Assembly: GCA_000333855.2 (NCBI GenBank)
Contig: CM007325.1
Span: forward strand, 96,953 to 117,429
Reading direction: 5' to 3'
DNA length: 20,477 nt
From: Endotrypanum monterogeii
Taxonomy: Eukaryota > Euglenozoa > Kinetoplastea > Trypanosomatida > Trypanosomatidae
The position numbers and the translations under genes were made by a program. Of the stretch, positions 5,710 through 16,214 are shown in pieces. Below the pieces are notes generated by a model. It did no database searches. It saw only the letters and a list, made by a program, of their open reading frames with translations, and was not told the origin of the DNA. Numbering within the stretch: the stretch's first letter is position 1; the number at the start of each line of letters is the position of its first letter.

Positions 5710-8646
5710 ATGTCAGCAGTGCGACAGCCAGCAGCAGCGGCAGCGGCAGCGGCAGATGCCAATGCGTGGATGGACGCGCTCTGGGAGTTGCACTGCGGCA
5801 CCCCGCTCGCCGGCGCCGTGCGCTACACAGACCCTATTGTCGAAGCCATGTGGGGCATCTTCCAGCCTCTCCTGAATGTGCTGGACGTGTACCCGCTCAC
5901 CGTACCCGAGGTGCAGCCAGAGATGGTGACAGCGACGACAGCGGCTACTGTACCATTGACAGATTTAGTTGTTCTCAGTCTTGCCGAACCCCGAGAGTCT
6001 GCCAGGCACAGCCACACGCACGGTGGCGAGGGCGGCGACGATGACCCCAAAAACGGGTTTGGTAACGTTCTGACTTCAGTAATGCGCTCTGCTCTGCTCG
6101 AGAGGCCGTGTATCGTACTTGCCCTGGTGGAGTTCTTTGCTGCTGTTTGGCTGTATCAGTACGATGCACGGCAGCTCGACACGCTGCAGAAGAAGCAAGC
6201 GGCCAAGGAGGGCTACAACATCGGTTGTGCACCGGGTATGACGTCCTCTACTACAGCGTCGAGGGCACCGGCGCTCCGCCGTGTGTACGCGGCCGTGGGC
6301 AGCGATGCTCGCCAGGCAACCTCGTTTGATCACATCGGCGCTGCACAGCTGGGACGACTGCTGACAATAAAAGGGACTGTCGTGCGGATGAGTCCGACGC
6401 GCATATCGTGTGTGCGCATGTCGTACCGCTGCGGCCACTGTGGTGTGGTGAAGGAGCAAGCGACCGAAGATGGAGTGCTGAACTACCCAGGGCCGTGCGC
6501 GAGCTCACGCTGCCGGGGGTACCGGTGGGTCCCGCTAACAGATCAGGCCGTGTGTGAAGAGGTGCAGTTGCTTCGGTTACAGGAGTACACCACCTTCTTT
6601 GATGCCTCCCCGTCGCCGGCCTCGCACAGCGGTGGTGCCACCCAGCAACAGGGTGGGGATCGTAGTGGAGGCAACACGGGAGGTGCCAGCTGCACCGAAC
6701 GTAGGGGCAATGTTGGCATGAATGTAATGATCGAGGTCGAGCTACGCTCCCCATGGCTTGATGCTGTCACCGTCGGGGACGGTGTCTGTGTGACTGGTGT
6801 CTTGGAGACGCGGCGTGGCGAAGGTAAGAAAGGCGGCGGCATGCAGCAGGTGTGCCTGCGTGCCAGATCCGTGCGCAGCCTGCGCAGTCAGGGGACCCTC
6901 GCGAGCTCTACCTCCTCAAGCAGCATCGTGGCGCCGCAACGCCGCCCCGGAAACTGGGCGCTGCTCGCGACCACCAGGTCCCATGGTGGCCGCGGTGATG
7001 GCCCCTGGCGACTGGCGTGCGGCAGTCGGGCGGCTTTGCTTTCAGACTGCCCGGGCGTCCATGGGGCCCATCGCGGTAACAGCGAAGAGGAAATCGAAAG
7101 CGCATTGATGGGCGATACGGCCGCGTGCGCCATCACGGCGCTTCCGTCTGGCGCAGGCGCCTCTGTGTCCTCCGGCTTCGATAACTGGTCGGCGGAGGAA
7201 ACAGGGCGGCTTTACGAGGTTGCGCGGCATCCACAGTGGTTTGCACGTCTGACAGCCTCGGTGGCGCCGTCGATATTTGGTATGGAGATGGTGAAGCAAG
7301 CGCTCCTGCTCTCCATCGTCGGAGGAAACCGTGATAAGAATGGCGGAGAGACGCGCAGCAGCATTCATGTCTTGCTTGTCGGCGATCCAGGGCTGGGGAA
7401 GTCGCAGCTGCTTCGCGCAGCCTGCGCTTTGGCGCCGCGCAGTGCGTTTGTGTGCACGCACACGTCGTCATCCTGTGGTCTCACCATGACGCTGACGCGC
7501 GATCCCATCTCAGGTGAAACAACCTTCGAGGCCGGCGCGGTGGTGCATGGTGATGGCGGCATCACATGTCTGGATGAGATCGACAAGGGCGTCCAGGGGC
7601 ACAAAGCGCTGCTCGAGGTGATGGAGCAGGAGACGGTGAGTCTCGCAAAGGCGGGCATGATATTTTCAATGCCCGTGTGCACCTCTGTGTTGGCAGCCGG
7701 CAACCCCATCGGGGGCCGCTTTGATGTGTGCAAGTCCCTGGCCGCTAACGTGAACCTGTCCCCTGCTTTGCTCAGTCGTTTTGACATTATTGTCTGCCTG
7801 CATAACCCGCACGGGGCAAGCGGCAAGGCGCAGCAGGCCCTGACCGACCATGTCCTTCAGTGGCATCGGCGTGGCACTGCGGCTGAGCGTGACGCCGAGG
7901 GCGGCGGTTGCAGCGAAGCTTGGCAACAACGTGGGGGCGGTGGTGCAGCTCACGGTAGTGCCGGTGCTCTACCACTCCCGCTCGTGCAGCGTTTCCTTCT
8001 TTTTTGCCGTCTGCAGTGTCAACCAACGCTCTGCCGTGAGGCGTGCGACGTTCTGCAGGCCCACTACCTCGCGCAACGCCAGCACCTTCCTGACCCGCAT
8101 CACAGACCTCATCCGGGGTCCTTGGGCGGGAGCTATGCCAGTGGTGATGAGGCAGGTCGCTTCCCAGCTCCCGGTAGCACCTCAGGGACATTTGCGACAG
8201 CTCCCATGGGGATCGAGAGTACTGTAACTCCGCGCTACCTGCAGGCGCTTATTCGTGTCACCGAGGCGCGTGCGAAGCTGGAGCTGCGTCACGAGGCCAC
8301 CCGCGAGGATGCGGAGTACGCTGTTCAATTGCTGCAGTCCTGTCTGCACTCATTCGATGGCCTCGCCGCCCCGGGCTCGCCTGCTCACAGCGCCTCTGTG
8401 AGCTTGTCGGGGCTGAAAGGAGGAGAACAGGCCTCCAAGCTCAGCCACAGGGATGCGGTGCTGCAGCGTCTCAAACTCGCCATCGTAGAGGAGAACAAGG
8501 GTGTGAACCTTCTCACTGAACAGATGATCCTCGACGTGTGCGAGGCTGTTGGCTGCCGCAGCGCCCCTGCAATGCTCCGTCAGCTGAACGAGTACGGCTT
8601 TCTCCTGCAAAAGGGTGGCAGCAAGTACTGCCTGCGCCGTTGTTGA
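5710..8646 (+). CDS. MCM8: MCM8-type minichromosome maintenance DNA helicase
   Basis: The protein has 978 aa from the ATG at 5710, the first ATG after the likely splice acceptor. MCM features appear in order: a zinc finger with C241, C244, C263 and C268 (CX2C then CX4C, the spacing I recall for MCM8); an OB-fold region; Walker A GDPGLGKSQ (K564); Walker B CLDEIDKG (D622, E623); sensor 1 AGNP (N665); arginine finger LLSRFD (R690); sensor 2 TPRYLQALIR (R849); and a C-terminal region of about 70 residues fitting the winged helix. The blocks FGMEMVK before Walker A and QGHKALLEVMEQ after Walker B match MCM8 better than MCM2-7 or MCM9. MCM8 with MCM9 acts in homologous recombination and crosslink repair in the nucleus. 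Low-complexity inserts (about residues 303-340, 425-480 and 715-835) make it longer than human MCM8. Walker B has DEID where most MCMs have DEFD. No MCM9 gene is in the window. Confidence 0.95.
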   Translation: MSAVRQPAAAAAAAADANAWMDALWELHCGTPLAGAVRYTDPIVEAMWGIFQPLLNVLDVYPLTVPEVQPEMVTATTAATVPLTDLVVLSLAEPRESARHSHTHGGEGGDDDPKNGFGNVLTSVMRSALLERPCIVLALVEFFAAVWLYQYDARQLDTLQKKQAAKEGYNIGCAPGMTSSTTASRAPALRRVYAAVGSDARQATSFDHIGAAQLGRLLTIKGTVVRMSPTRISCVRMSYRCGHCGVVKEQATEDGVLNYPGPCASSRCRGYRWVPLTDQAVCEEVQLLRLQEYTTFFDASPSPASHSGGATQQQGGDRSGGNTGGASCTERRGNVGMNVMIEVELRSPWLDAVTVGDGVCVTGVLETRRGEGKKGGGMQQVCLRARSVRSLRSQGTLASSTSSSSIVAPQRRPGNWALLATTRSHGGRGDGPWRLACGSRAALLSDCPGVHGAHRGNSEEEIESALMGDTAACAITALPSGAGASVSSGFDNWSAEETGRLYEVARHPQWFARLTASVAPSIFGMEMVKQALLLSIVGGNRDKNGGETRSSIHVLLVGDPGLGKSQLLRAACALAPRSAFVCTHTSSSCGLTMTLTRDPISGETTFEAGAVVHGDGGITCLDEIDKGVQGHKALLEVMEQETVSLAKAGMIFSMPVCTSVLAAGNPIGGRFDVCKSLAANVNLSPALLSRFDIIVCLHNPHGASGKAQQALTDHVLQWHRRGTAAERDAEGGGCSEAWQQRGGGGAAHGSAGALPLPLVQRFLLFCRLQCQPTLCREACDVLQAHYLAQRQHLPDPHHRPHPGSLGGSYASGDEAGRFPAPGSTSGTFATAPMGIESTVTPRYLQALIRVTEARAKLELRHEATREDAEYAVQLLQSCLHSFDGLAAPGSPAHSASVSLSGLKGGEQASKLSHRDAVLQRLKLAIVEENKGVNLLTEQMILDVCEAVGCRSAPAMLRQLNEYGFLLQKGGSKYCLRRC

Positions 8647-8661
8647 GGCAGGAAGGTGGAG

Positions 8662-8662
<1 letters not shown>

Positions 8663-8705
<43 letters not shown>
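8663..8705. repeat. (TA)21 microsatellite just after MCM8
   Basis: About 21 uninterrupted TA units begin 17 bases after the MCM8 stop codon. In RNA it would be self-complementary and could fold into a hairpin very near the start of the 3'UTR. Confidence 0.95.
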
Positions 8706-8707
<2 letters not shown>

Positions 8708-8978
8708 TGGGCTCGATATTAGTCTCCCTCCCTTCACCCCCTCCGTTTCGCTGTGCATTCTTACACTCCGGATCCATACACCCTTCAAAGACACATACCC
8801 GAGGGAAAAGGGAGGAGAACTGCTGTATGCTCACCTCGTGGATGCTCGCAACCGCTGTGTGTGTGTGTGTCTGTGTGTGCATTCCAAAACCGCTAGATAT
8901 TCCACTTCTCAGCTGTGATCTGACGCACTCCACTACATAATCGTGGTGTGTGCTCACATCTCAGCCTTCCACCCCCTC

Positions 8979-9000
8979 CACACACACACACACACACACA
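8979..9000. repeat. (CA)n microsatellite
   Basis: Eleven CA units lie in the spacer between MCM8 and uS11m. No function is evident. Confidence 0.9.
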
Positions 9001-9326
9001 AAAGACACCGACCACAACCACCGCGCTCATCTGAAGCGGAAAAAAAAAGATAACACACAGCGGTGGGGGGGGGGGCAAGGCGAAGGGAAAGTGGTGGTGG
9101 TGGTGGTGGTTGCCATTATGAGAAGCGTACTCCCGTTCACGATTTCTCTCTTGCTTAGAGTCGGCCCGACCGCTTTTGGAGCTATCAAACCTGTGTCTCC
9201 ACTCTACTTTCTTTGCTTTCACTACAGCGACCGCATCTTCTCAACTGACCGCCCTTCCTCTCTCCACCCTTCCACCCTCCGCCTCCCTCCCTTTCTCCCT
9301 TTTTTTTTACCTGCTCACAGTGCCCC

Positions 9327-9395
9327 CCCCCCTCCCTCCCTCCGTCTCTTCTGCAAATCTCTTATCGACTTTGCCCCTTGACACTTGATCGGCAG
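9327..9395 (+). promoter_or_regulatory. Candidate spliced-leader acceptor for uS11m
   Basis: A long C/T-rich tract (about 9323-9390) is followed by CAG at 9393-9395, 14 bases before the ATG at 9410, with no intervening ATG. An alternative CAG at about 9318-9320 follows the T-rich run at 9301-9308. Confidence 0.5.
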
Positions 9396-9409
9396 GAGTC
9401 AACGCACAC

Positions 9410-10534
9410 ATGCTGAAAAAATGTTCCGTGTGGCTGCGTCGCGGTAAGCCGCGTCCGCGAGCTGGCATGTTCCCTGAGAAATACCGTCGGGTCCCGGCGC
9501 TACTGAAGCCACAGCAGGGCGGCCAGCAGTACTTCAACGAGTTCCTGCTGCGCTCGGCGAATGACGCGATAGAGGTACAGCAACAGCAGCAGCGACGCTC
9601 ATCGGGCTACGGAGAAGCCAGCACCGCGAGCGCAGGACGCATTCTCGCGGATGCCGATGTAGCCGCGACAGACAGCCTTCGTAGTGATGATATGAGCAGC
9701 ATGTATCCTCGCCTTCCGCAGGCAGATATACATGGGACTCTGCAGCGCAGCCGTGCCGAGGTCATACAAGAGGAGATGGAGAGGCTTGTGGCTCAGGACG
9801 CCTTCGTGTCCCAGCGTGGCTTCAACGAGCGTCTCTGGTACGAACAAGAGGAGCAACGCCTGCGCACGCAGGGCGACGGCCAGGAGGCGACCCCGAGGGA
9901 AGGAGCTCCGGCGATGGAGGCAGCTTCGTCGATAGTCAGTGGAGCCTCAGCCACAACGGATGGGCGTGTGCTACCCGAGCGCATCCTCGACGACGAGTAC
10001 TTCAAGGGCAAGTTTGGCTACTCACTCCTCAAGGGGCAGTCACCGGCGGAATCCTGTGGGACAGACAGCGTCAACACCTACGCACAGCTCGACTGGTGGG
10101 CTGAAATGCCCAAGTACAGCCGTGATTTTATTTTTCTTTACTTGGTATCGCGTCGCCGCAACACCTACGCCGTCGCCTATGATTATGACGGCAAGCGATT
10201 GTTGCCGACGTACACGGCGGGTAACCGTGGGCTGAAGGGAGGCGATCGCGGCTTCCGCGGAGACGGCTCGACGGACAACGGTCATCAAGTGACGAGCATG
10301 TACCTGAATGATTTACTTCCAAAGATTCGCGAGGCACGTGCAGCGACTGGACGGCCGCTTGGCCGCGGCGAGAAGGTGGATCTTGTCGTTCGTGTCATGG
10401 GCTTCTACAATGGTCGGCAAGGCGCCGTGCGGGCGGTGCAAGACCGCAGCGCCGACTTTCGTGTTCGCTACTTGGAAGATGTGACTCCATTCCCTCTGAA
10501 TGGACCGAAGATGCCGCGTGGTGTCTTCCGTTAG
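9410..10534 (+). CDS. Mitochondrial small-subunit ribosomal protein uS11m
   Basis: The protein has 374 aa. The C-terminal domain, about residues 235-374, is an S11 fold: RRNTYAVAYDYDGKRLLPTYTAG matches the first strand block of bacterial S11 (NTIVTITDRQGN..WATAG). The glycine-rich turn FRG follows, then the helix that ends in a GFYNGRQGAVRAV loop (bacterial GPGPGRESTIRAL). The C-terminus DVTPFPLNGPKMPRG matches the hallmark DVTPIPHNGCRPP. uS11 binds small-subunit rRNA in the platform near the mRNA exit channel. The N-terminal 230 residues are absent from bacterial S11; they begin with a basic stretch rich in Lys and Arg that fits mitochondrial import, and carry a Gln-rich run (about residues 58-62) and a charged helical segment (about 118-160). 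Large extensions are typical of the protein-rich, rRNA-poor kinetoplastid mitoribosome. Cytosolic uS11 would be about 150 aa, which argues for the mitochondrial form. Confidence 0.88.
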   Translation: MLKKCSVWLRRGKPRPRAGMFPEKYRRVPALLKPQQGGQQYFNEFLLRSANDAIEVQQQQQRRSSGYGEASTASAGRILADADVAATDSLRSDDMSSMYPRLPQADIHGTLQRSRAEVIQEEMERLVAQDAFVSQRGFNERLWYEQEEQRLRTQGDGQEATPREGAPAMEAASSIVSGASATTDGRVLPERILDDEYFKGKFGYSLLKGQSPAESCGTDSVNTYAQLDWWAEMPKYSRDFIFLYLVSRRRNTYAVAYDYDGKRLLPTYTAGNRGLKGGDRGFRGDGSTDNGHQVTSMYLNDLLPKIREARAATGRPLGRGEKVDLVVRVMGFYNGRQGAVRAVQDRSADFRVRYLEDVTPFPLNGPKMPRGVFR

Positions 10535-10841
10535 GCAAGAAAAACTCCCCTCTCGGTGCGCGTGTGCTGTCGGCCACCAGACCAAACCAAGAGAAACGGC
10601 AGCTGTGTTGGCTTGAGCTTCACTACCCTCCCTCCTCCCCCTCTGCAGTGTGCACTTCTGCCGTAATGAGTTTGGAGGTAGTGCAGTGCAGTGCAGGGGG
10701 AGGGGAGGAGGGCATCGAGACAATTATTCTGCAACGGGTCTTCAGCTATTAGGGGTGATGCGTGGCGTGAGGGGAAAGAATGTTCGTGATGTGCGTGTAA
10801 GAAGAGAGAGAAGGGGAAAAAAGCTGGGGGATTCCCCCTAC

Positions 10842-10891
10842 TATATATATTTATATATATATTTATATTTATATATACATATATATATTTA
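10842..10891. repeat. Interrupted TA/TTTA tract
   Basis: TA dinucleotides are interrupted by TTTA units, giving scattered ATTTA pentamers 308 nt after the uS11m stop. It could act as an AU-rich element if it lies within the transcript, but its position relative to the polyadenylation site is unknown. Confidence 0.85.
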
Positions 10892-11353
10892 TCAACTCAC
10901 AAGCAGAACTTAACTGGAAATAAGGAAAGTGTGATGCCCCTTCCGAACAGAGATCATGTCGGGTGTATATATTTATTTCGCTCCTGGTGGTGAAACATCT
11001 GCATGTCGCCTAGGAGGAGGAGTGAGGGCAGGCTGGATGCGCACCAGCCTCCCACACCTCAGTATCCCCCCCCCCTCCACCCACACACATACACACACTT
11101 TTTAGCCCCAGCTGACGCAAGGACACGTGTCTAGAACAGCCGTCAGTATAATCTCTCTTCCCCCCTCCCCAAGAAATGGAGAGGAAAGAAAGAGGGAAGA
11201 TGGAAGGTGGCTATCTACGCTTATCGAAATTTCTGATTCCATCTTTTTTTTTTTTTTTTACGATGGTGGTGGTGGTGGTGGGGAGTGTGCACACACAGCC
11301 ATCGACGAGGCCTCCTTTGTTTCGAAGCTACTCTGCCTGATATACATATAAAA

Positions 11354-12947
<1,594 letters not shown>

Positions 12948-13208
12948 ACCACACAAAGAACACACCAGGGGCAATGCGGGAGTGTGCAGCCCGCTTCAGG
13001 TTTCCCTGTTAATGCGATAAGCGGCGGATCTGGATCGTTTGTACTTGATCACCAGCAGTCCCTTCACAGACACGCACAAAATAAGAAAAAAAACAGCGCT
13101 TCCCTTCCCCTCTCCAACATGGAGCTCGTGATCTCTACACAATGCTCTAAGTCAACAGGCAAGGCGCACCAGCACCCGATACACACGCCGGTGATGAGGT
13201 TTATGAGT

Positions 13209-13209
<1 letters not shown>

Positions 13210-13240
<31 letters not shown>
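13210..13240. repeat. (GT)n microsatellite
   Basis: About fifteen GT units lie about 260 bases after the trypanothione reductase stop codon, probably in its 3'UTR. Confidence 0.92.
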
Positions 13241-13241
<1 letters not shown>

Positions 13242-13465
13242 CTGGTGTTGTGGAGGACGGAGAGGGCGACAGCAGCGTCACCCCCCCTCCCTCCCTCCCT
13301 CCCTCCCCTTCCCTCTTCATTGCAGTGTGTCTTCTGGTGATATTTTCTTTTCAAAACATCTTTTTTTTTTTCTTGTGTGGGTAGACGCGGGGTGCATATA
13401 GGTTTCCTTAATAGCGGAGGAAGCGGAAGAAGGCCTGTAGAAGGGATCTACGGTGCAGTGCGGTA

Positions 13466-13505
13466 GGGAGGGGAGGGGAGGGGAGGGGAGGGGTGGGTGG
13501 GTGGG
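13466..13505 (+). promoter_or_regulatory. Nine-run G-quadruplex motif
   Basis: Nine runs of three or four G are separated by single bases (A, then T), with no longer loop anywhere in 40 nt. This is a near-ideal parallel G-quadruplex on the coding strand, so both DNA and the nascent RNA could fold. It lies about 520 bases after the trypanothione reductase stop. Folding follows from known G4 rules; any regulatory role is inferred. Confidence 0.7.
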
Positions 13506-13751
13506 ACTGGAGCCCCCCCCCCGCCAAAAAAAAAAAGATGTTTTTTAAATTATTTTTCCTTTCATTATTATTATGACGACTAGTATTTTCTCCCACGTAG
13601 TCTCAACTTTTTTTCTTCTCTCTGCGTCACTGGATGCTTGAACAAGTGTATGTGCGTGTGTGTAGGAGGAGGAGGAGGGAAGGTGGGTTCCTCCATCTTT
13701 TTTTTTTCTCTGTCATCTCATTTTGATCTGGTGCTTTCATCCATGTTATAG

Positions 13752-13851
13752 TGTCCTCCTTCTCCTCCTCTTGCCCCTTCTCCTGTTCCCCTCCCTCTAC
13801 CCCGGCCCTCCCTCCCTTCCTTTGCCTCCTCCCCCCCCCCCTTCAAACTCA
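13752..13851 (+). promoter_or_regulatory. Long polypyrimidine tract in spacer
   Basis: About 95 bases are almost pure C and T, with only a few interruptions, ending in a run of C at about 13830-13841. Such tracts direct trans-splicing and coupled polyadenylation in trypanosomatids. The nearest following gene starts 485 bases later and has a closer candidate acceptor, so this tract may instead position the upstream polyadenylation site or serve as an alternative acceptor region. Confidence 0.4.
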
Positions 13852-14229
13852 CACCTACACGCGCAGTTTGTGGGGGGAAGTCAATGACTCGGTAGCATAA
13901 CTGTAGAGGGATATACATACCCATTGGTGTGACTTACAGCTAAGTACGACCCACGTTCGTCGAAGACACATACATACCCACAAACAAGTGTGCAGAGGGG
14001 TATTTGTGTCTACAGGGGTATACGTGCGTATTGTATAGGCAAAAGCGAAGTGTAGGTGAGGAAAGGAAGGATACCTATCTATACATGCGCTGGCGTAACT
14101 CCATTGAGAGTTGCAACCCTCTCCCCCTCCCTCCCTCCTGGCATATGTGCTCTCCCCCCCCCTCCCCCTCCCCCGACGCCCACCTACGCTCTCTACAGGC
14201 ACGCGCGTTTACCTCATGGCTCTAAAGAC

Positions 14230-14261
14230 CTCTTCTCCACCGCCTTCCTCTGCTTCGCAAG
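14230..14261 (+). promoter_or_regulatory. Candidate spliced-leader acceptor for the DDX49-like gene
   Basis: A pyrimidine-rich stretch (CTCTTCTCCACCGCCTTCCT, then CTGCTTCG) is followed by AG at 14260-14261, and then TAGTAG. There is no ATG between this point and the start codon at 14337, giving a 5'UTR of about 75 nt. Confidence 0.5.
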
Positions 14262-14336
14262 TAGTAGCTTGCCTACCCGTGCACACTTTCTACCACAACC
14301 ACCACCCCCCATCTTGGAAGGCTGAATAATATCAAC

Positions 14337-16214
14337 ATGGCCGAGTTTCACCGACTTGGCATCCAGTCGTGGCTCTCTAATCAATGCACGTACATGGCTC
14401 TCGAGTCTCCGACCCCGATCCAGCGTGAATGCATCCCTGCCATTCTCGCAGATCATCACGTTGTCGGCGGTGCGGCCACCGGTTCCGGCAAGACGGCTGC
14501 ATTCGCACTCCCCATATTACAAAAACTTGCAGTCGACGCATACGGCGTCTTCGCAGTTGTCTTGACACCGTCTAGGGAGTTGGCGTATCAAATCATCGAT
14601 CAGTTCATCGCATTCGGAGCGCCACTGCAAGTGCGCACCATGCTGGCCATTGGTGGTGTGCCGACAGAGACGCAAGTGGACGCCTTAAAAGCGCGGCCGC
14701 ACATTGTCGCGGCGACCCCAGGACGCCTCCGCCACCTCCTGGAAGCGTTTGCCCCGGAGGTAAAGAAGGCTTTCACCCATCTCCGCTACCTGGTGCTCGA
14801 TGAGGCAGACAGGCTGACGGAAGGGGACATCGTACACGACGTTCGGGCGCTCCTGCGGTTGCTTCCGCCGACCCCGCAGCGGCGAGTACTGATGTTCACG
14901 GCAACATTGCACCCTCGTCTTACCACGCTGGAGGCCTCGCCAGCGAACGAGTGCCCGTTGGCGGGAGGCGCTGAGCCCAAGCAGGGTGAACGTAAAGCCC
15001 TTGAATCGCCCTCGTCACCGAGGCCACCCAAATGCAGTGACGGTCAGGGCACAGGAGACTTCTCAGTGCTGGCAGAGCTCGGCATCACAGATCCAGCCTC
15101 CCTCAAAGTGGCGGTGGTGCGCGGGGCCATCCAGGAAGGCGTTGGAGACGTCAGCGCGGGGGCCGCTTGTGGTTCGCTCGGCAATGCAACTGCGCTGACG
15201 CAACCCGGTAACGCGACAGTGTATCACCTGCCTGAGCTACTGATTCAGAACTATTTATTCATCCCAAACATTGTCAAACTGCCGTATCTCGTAGCAGCGT
15301 TGCGTGCACAGGGCAAAAATCAGTCCACTATTGTCTACGTCAACTCCTGTCTGCGCGCGGAGCTGGTGCGGCTGACGTTGCAGCTGCTTGGATTTCCTGT
15401 GTGCAGCCTGGACTCCCTGTTGACCCAGCAGCACCGGCTCGACAACGTGGCCAGCTTCAAACTAGGCATAGCTCGAATTCTAGTATGTACTGACATCGCG
15501 GCGCGTGGGCTCGATATCCCGGCAGTGAGCCTGGTGCTTCACTACGACGTGCCAAAACACGCGGACACGTACGTGCACCGTGTCGGTCGCACTGCTCGCG
15601 CCGGTCGAGAGGGCACCTCAGTTGCCTTCGTGACCGAGTATGACGTGGGTCTCGTGCAGCGAATCGAGAAAAAGATACATGGGACACTCACTCTGTGGAA
15701 GTCACCCGCAGCGAAAGAGTCGGCCATCCTGTCGCTGCTAGACGAAGTCTCCGCGGCCAAGGTTCAGGCAAAGCAGCAGGTGACAGAGCAGTTCGGAGCC
15801 CGTGCGCAGACACACAAAGCACACGCTGCACAGAAGAAAGAGGCGCGCGCGCAGTCCCAGGCGATGGCGCGCGCGGCACGCTCCTCAAGCTCATCGCAGA
15901 AGCTGGATCAGAAGCAGCCACTGGACTTGCGCCGCACAGAGGCGAACGGCATTCCGCCCACGGCGGACACAGTAGTGATCCCCTCAAAAAGTCTGCGAAA
16001 GCGTTCACGTACATCTGACACCACTGCCAACGATACGCCGACACAAGCCGATGTTGCTGCTGCGAAGCAGATGGAAACCACTACAAAGCACGCACGCAAC
16101 TCCACCCCCATCACATTGAAGAAGAAAGAACCGCCGCAGCAGCCGATCACAAAGAATTCGACAGGTGAGTCCGGCGGACGTCTTGCACGCAAACGTATAA
16201 GGGAAAATACATAA
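14337..16214 (+). CDS. DEAD-box ATP-dependent RNA helicase, DDX49/Dbp8 family
   Basis: The protein has 625 aa. Motifs in order: Q-motif region (F4, then PTPIQ at 26-30); motif I AATGSGKT (46-53, K52); Ia PSRELAYQ; Ib TPGRL; motif II DEAD (155-158); motif III TAT (188-190) in place of the common SAT; motif IV IVYVNS; motif V ARGLDIP (389-395); motif VI HRVGRTARAGR (414-424). The opening FHRLGIQSWL..QC, PILQKLAVDAYGVFAVVLTPSRELAYQI and the later TEYDVGLVQRIEKKI match the DDX49/Dbp8 subfamily, which works in the nucleolus on 18S rRNA and 40S maturation. Compared with the human and yeast proteins, as I recall them, the linker between the two RecA domains (about 195-300) is much longer and low in complexity. 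The C-terminal tail (about 480-625) is rich in Lys, Arg, Gln, Ser and Ala, ends in a basic cluster and may be a nuclear or nucleolar signal. The start ATG has A at -3. Confidence 0.93.
   Translation: MAEFHRLGIQSWLSNQCTYMALESPTPIQRECIPAILADHHVVGGAATGSGKTAAFALPILQKLAVDAYGVFAVVLTPSRELAYQIIDQFIAFGAPLQVRTMLAIGGVPTETQVDALKARPHIVAATPGRLRHLLEAFAPEVKKAFTHLRYLVLDEADRLTEGDIVHDVRALLRLLPPTPQRRVLMFTATLHPRLTTLEASPANECPLAGGAEPKQGERKALESPSSPRPPKCSDGQGTGDFSVLAELGITDPASLKVAVVRGAIQEGVGDVSAGAACGSLGNATALTQPGNATVYHLPELLIQNYLFIPNIVKLPYLVAALRAQGKNQSTIVYVNSCLRAELVRLTLQLLGFPVCSLDSLLTQQHRLDNVASFKLGIARILVCTDIAARGLDIPAVSLVLHYDVPKHADTYVHRVGRTARAGREGTSVAFVTEYDVGLVQRIEKKIHGTLTLWKSPAAKESAILSLLDEVSAAKVQAKQQVTEQFGARAQTHKAHAAQKKEARAQSQAMARAARSSSSSQKLDQKQPLDLRRTEANGIPPTADTVVIPSKSLRKRSRTSDTTANDTPTQADVAAAKQMETTTKHARNSTPITLKKKEPPQQPITKNSTGESGGRLARKRIRENT

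Larger units (their letters stand above)
8647..9409. other. Intergenic spacer between MCM8 and uS11m
   Basis: No gene is seen. The spacer starts with a long TA tract, then an interrupted GT tract (about 8857-8879), (CA)n at 8979-9000, a run of eleven G at 9064-9074, (GGT)n at about 9091-9109 and a C/T-rich zone from about 9250 to 9350. Open frames on both strands are made of these repeats and have no family signature. Confidence 0.75.
12948..14336. other. Intergenic spacer between trypanothione reductase and DDX49-like helicase
   Basis: No gene is seen in these 1.4 kb. The spacer holds (GT)n at 13210-13240, a C/T-rich tract at 13281-13315, a G-quadruplex motif at 13466-13505, short ATT repeats at about 13564-13573, a T-rich run at about 13698-13708, and an unusually long pyrimidine tract at about 13752-13846. 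After that comes more mixed sequence (13860-14110). Frames on both strands here are compositionally biased and lack motifs. Confidence 0.75.

Noticed and set aside
8663..8705. TA tract as a replication origin or promoter
   Set aside because: Similar TA tracts occur in most spacers here, and nothing specific distinguishes this one.
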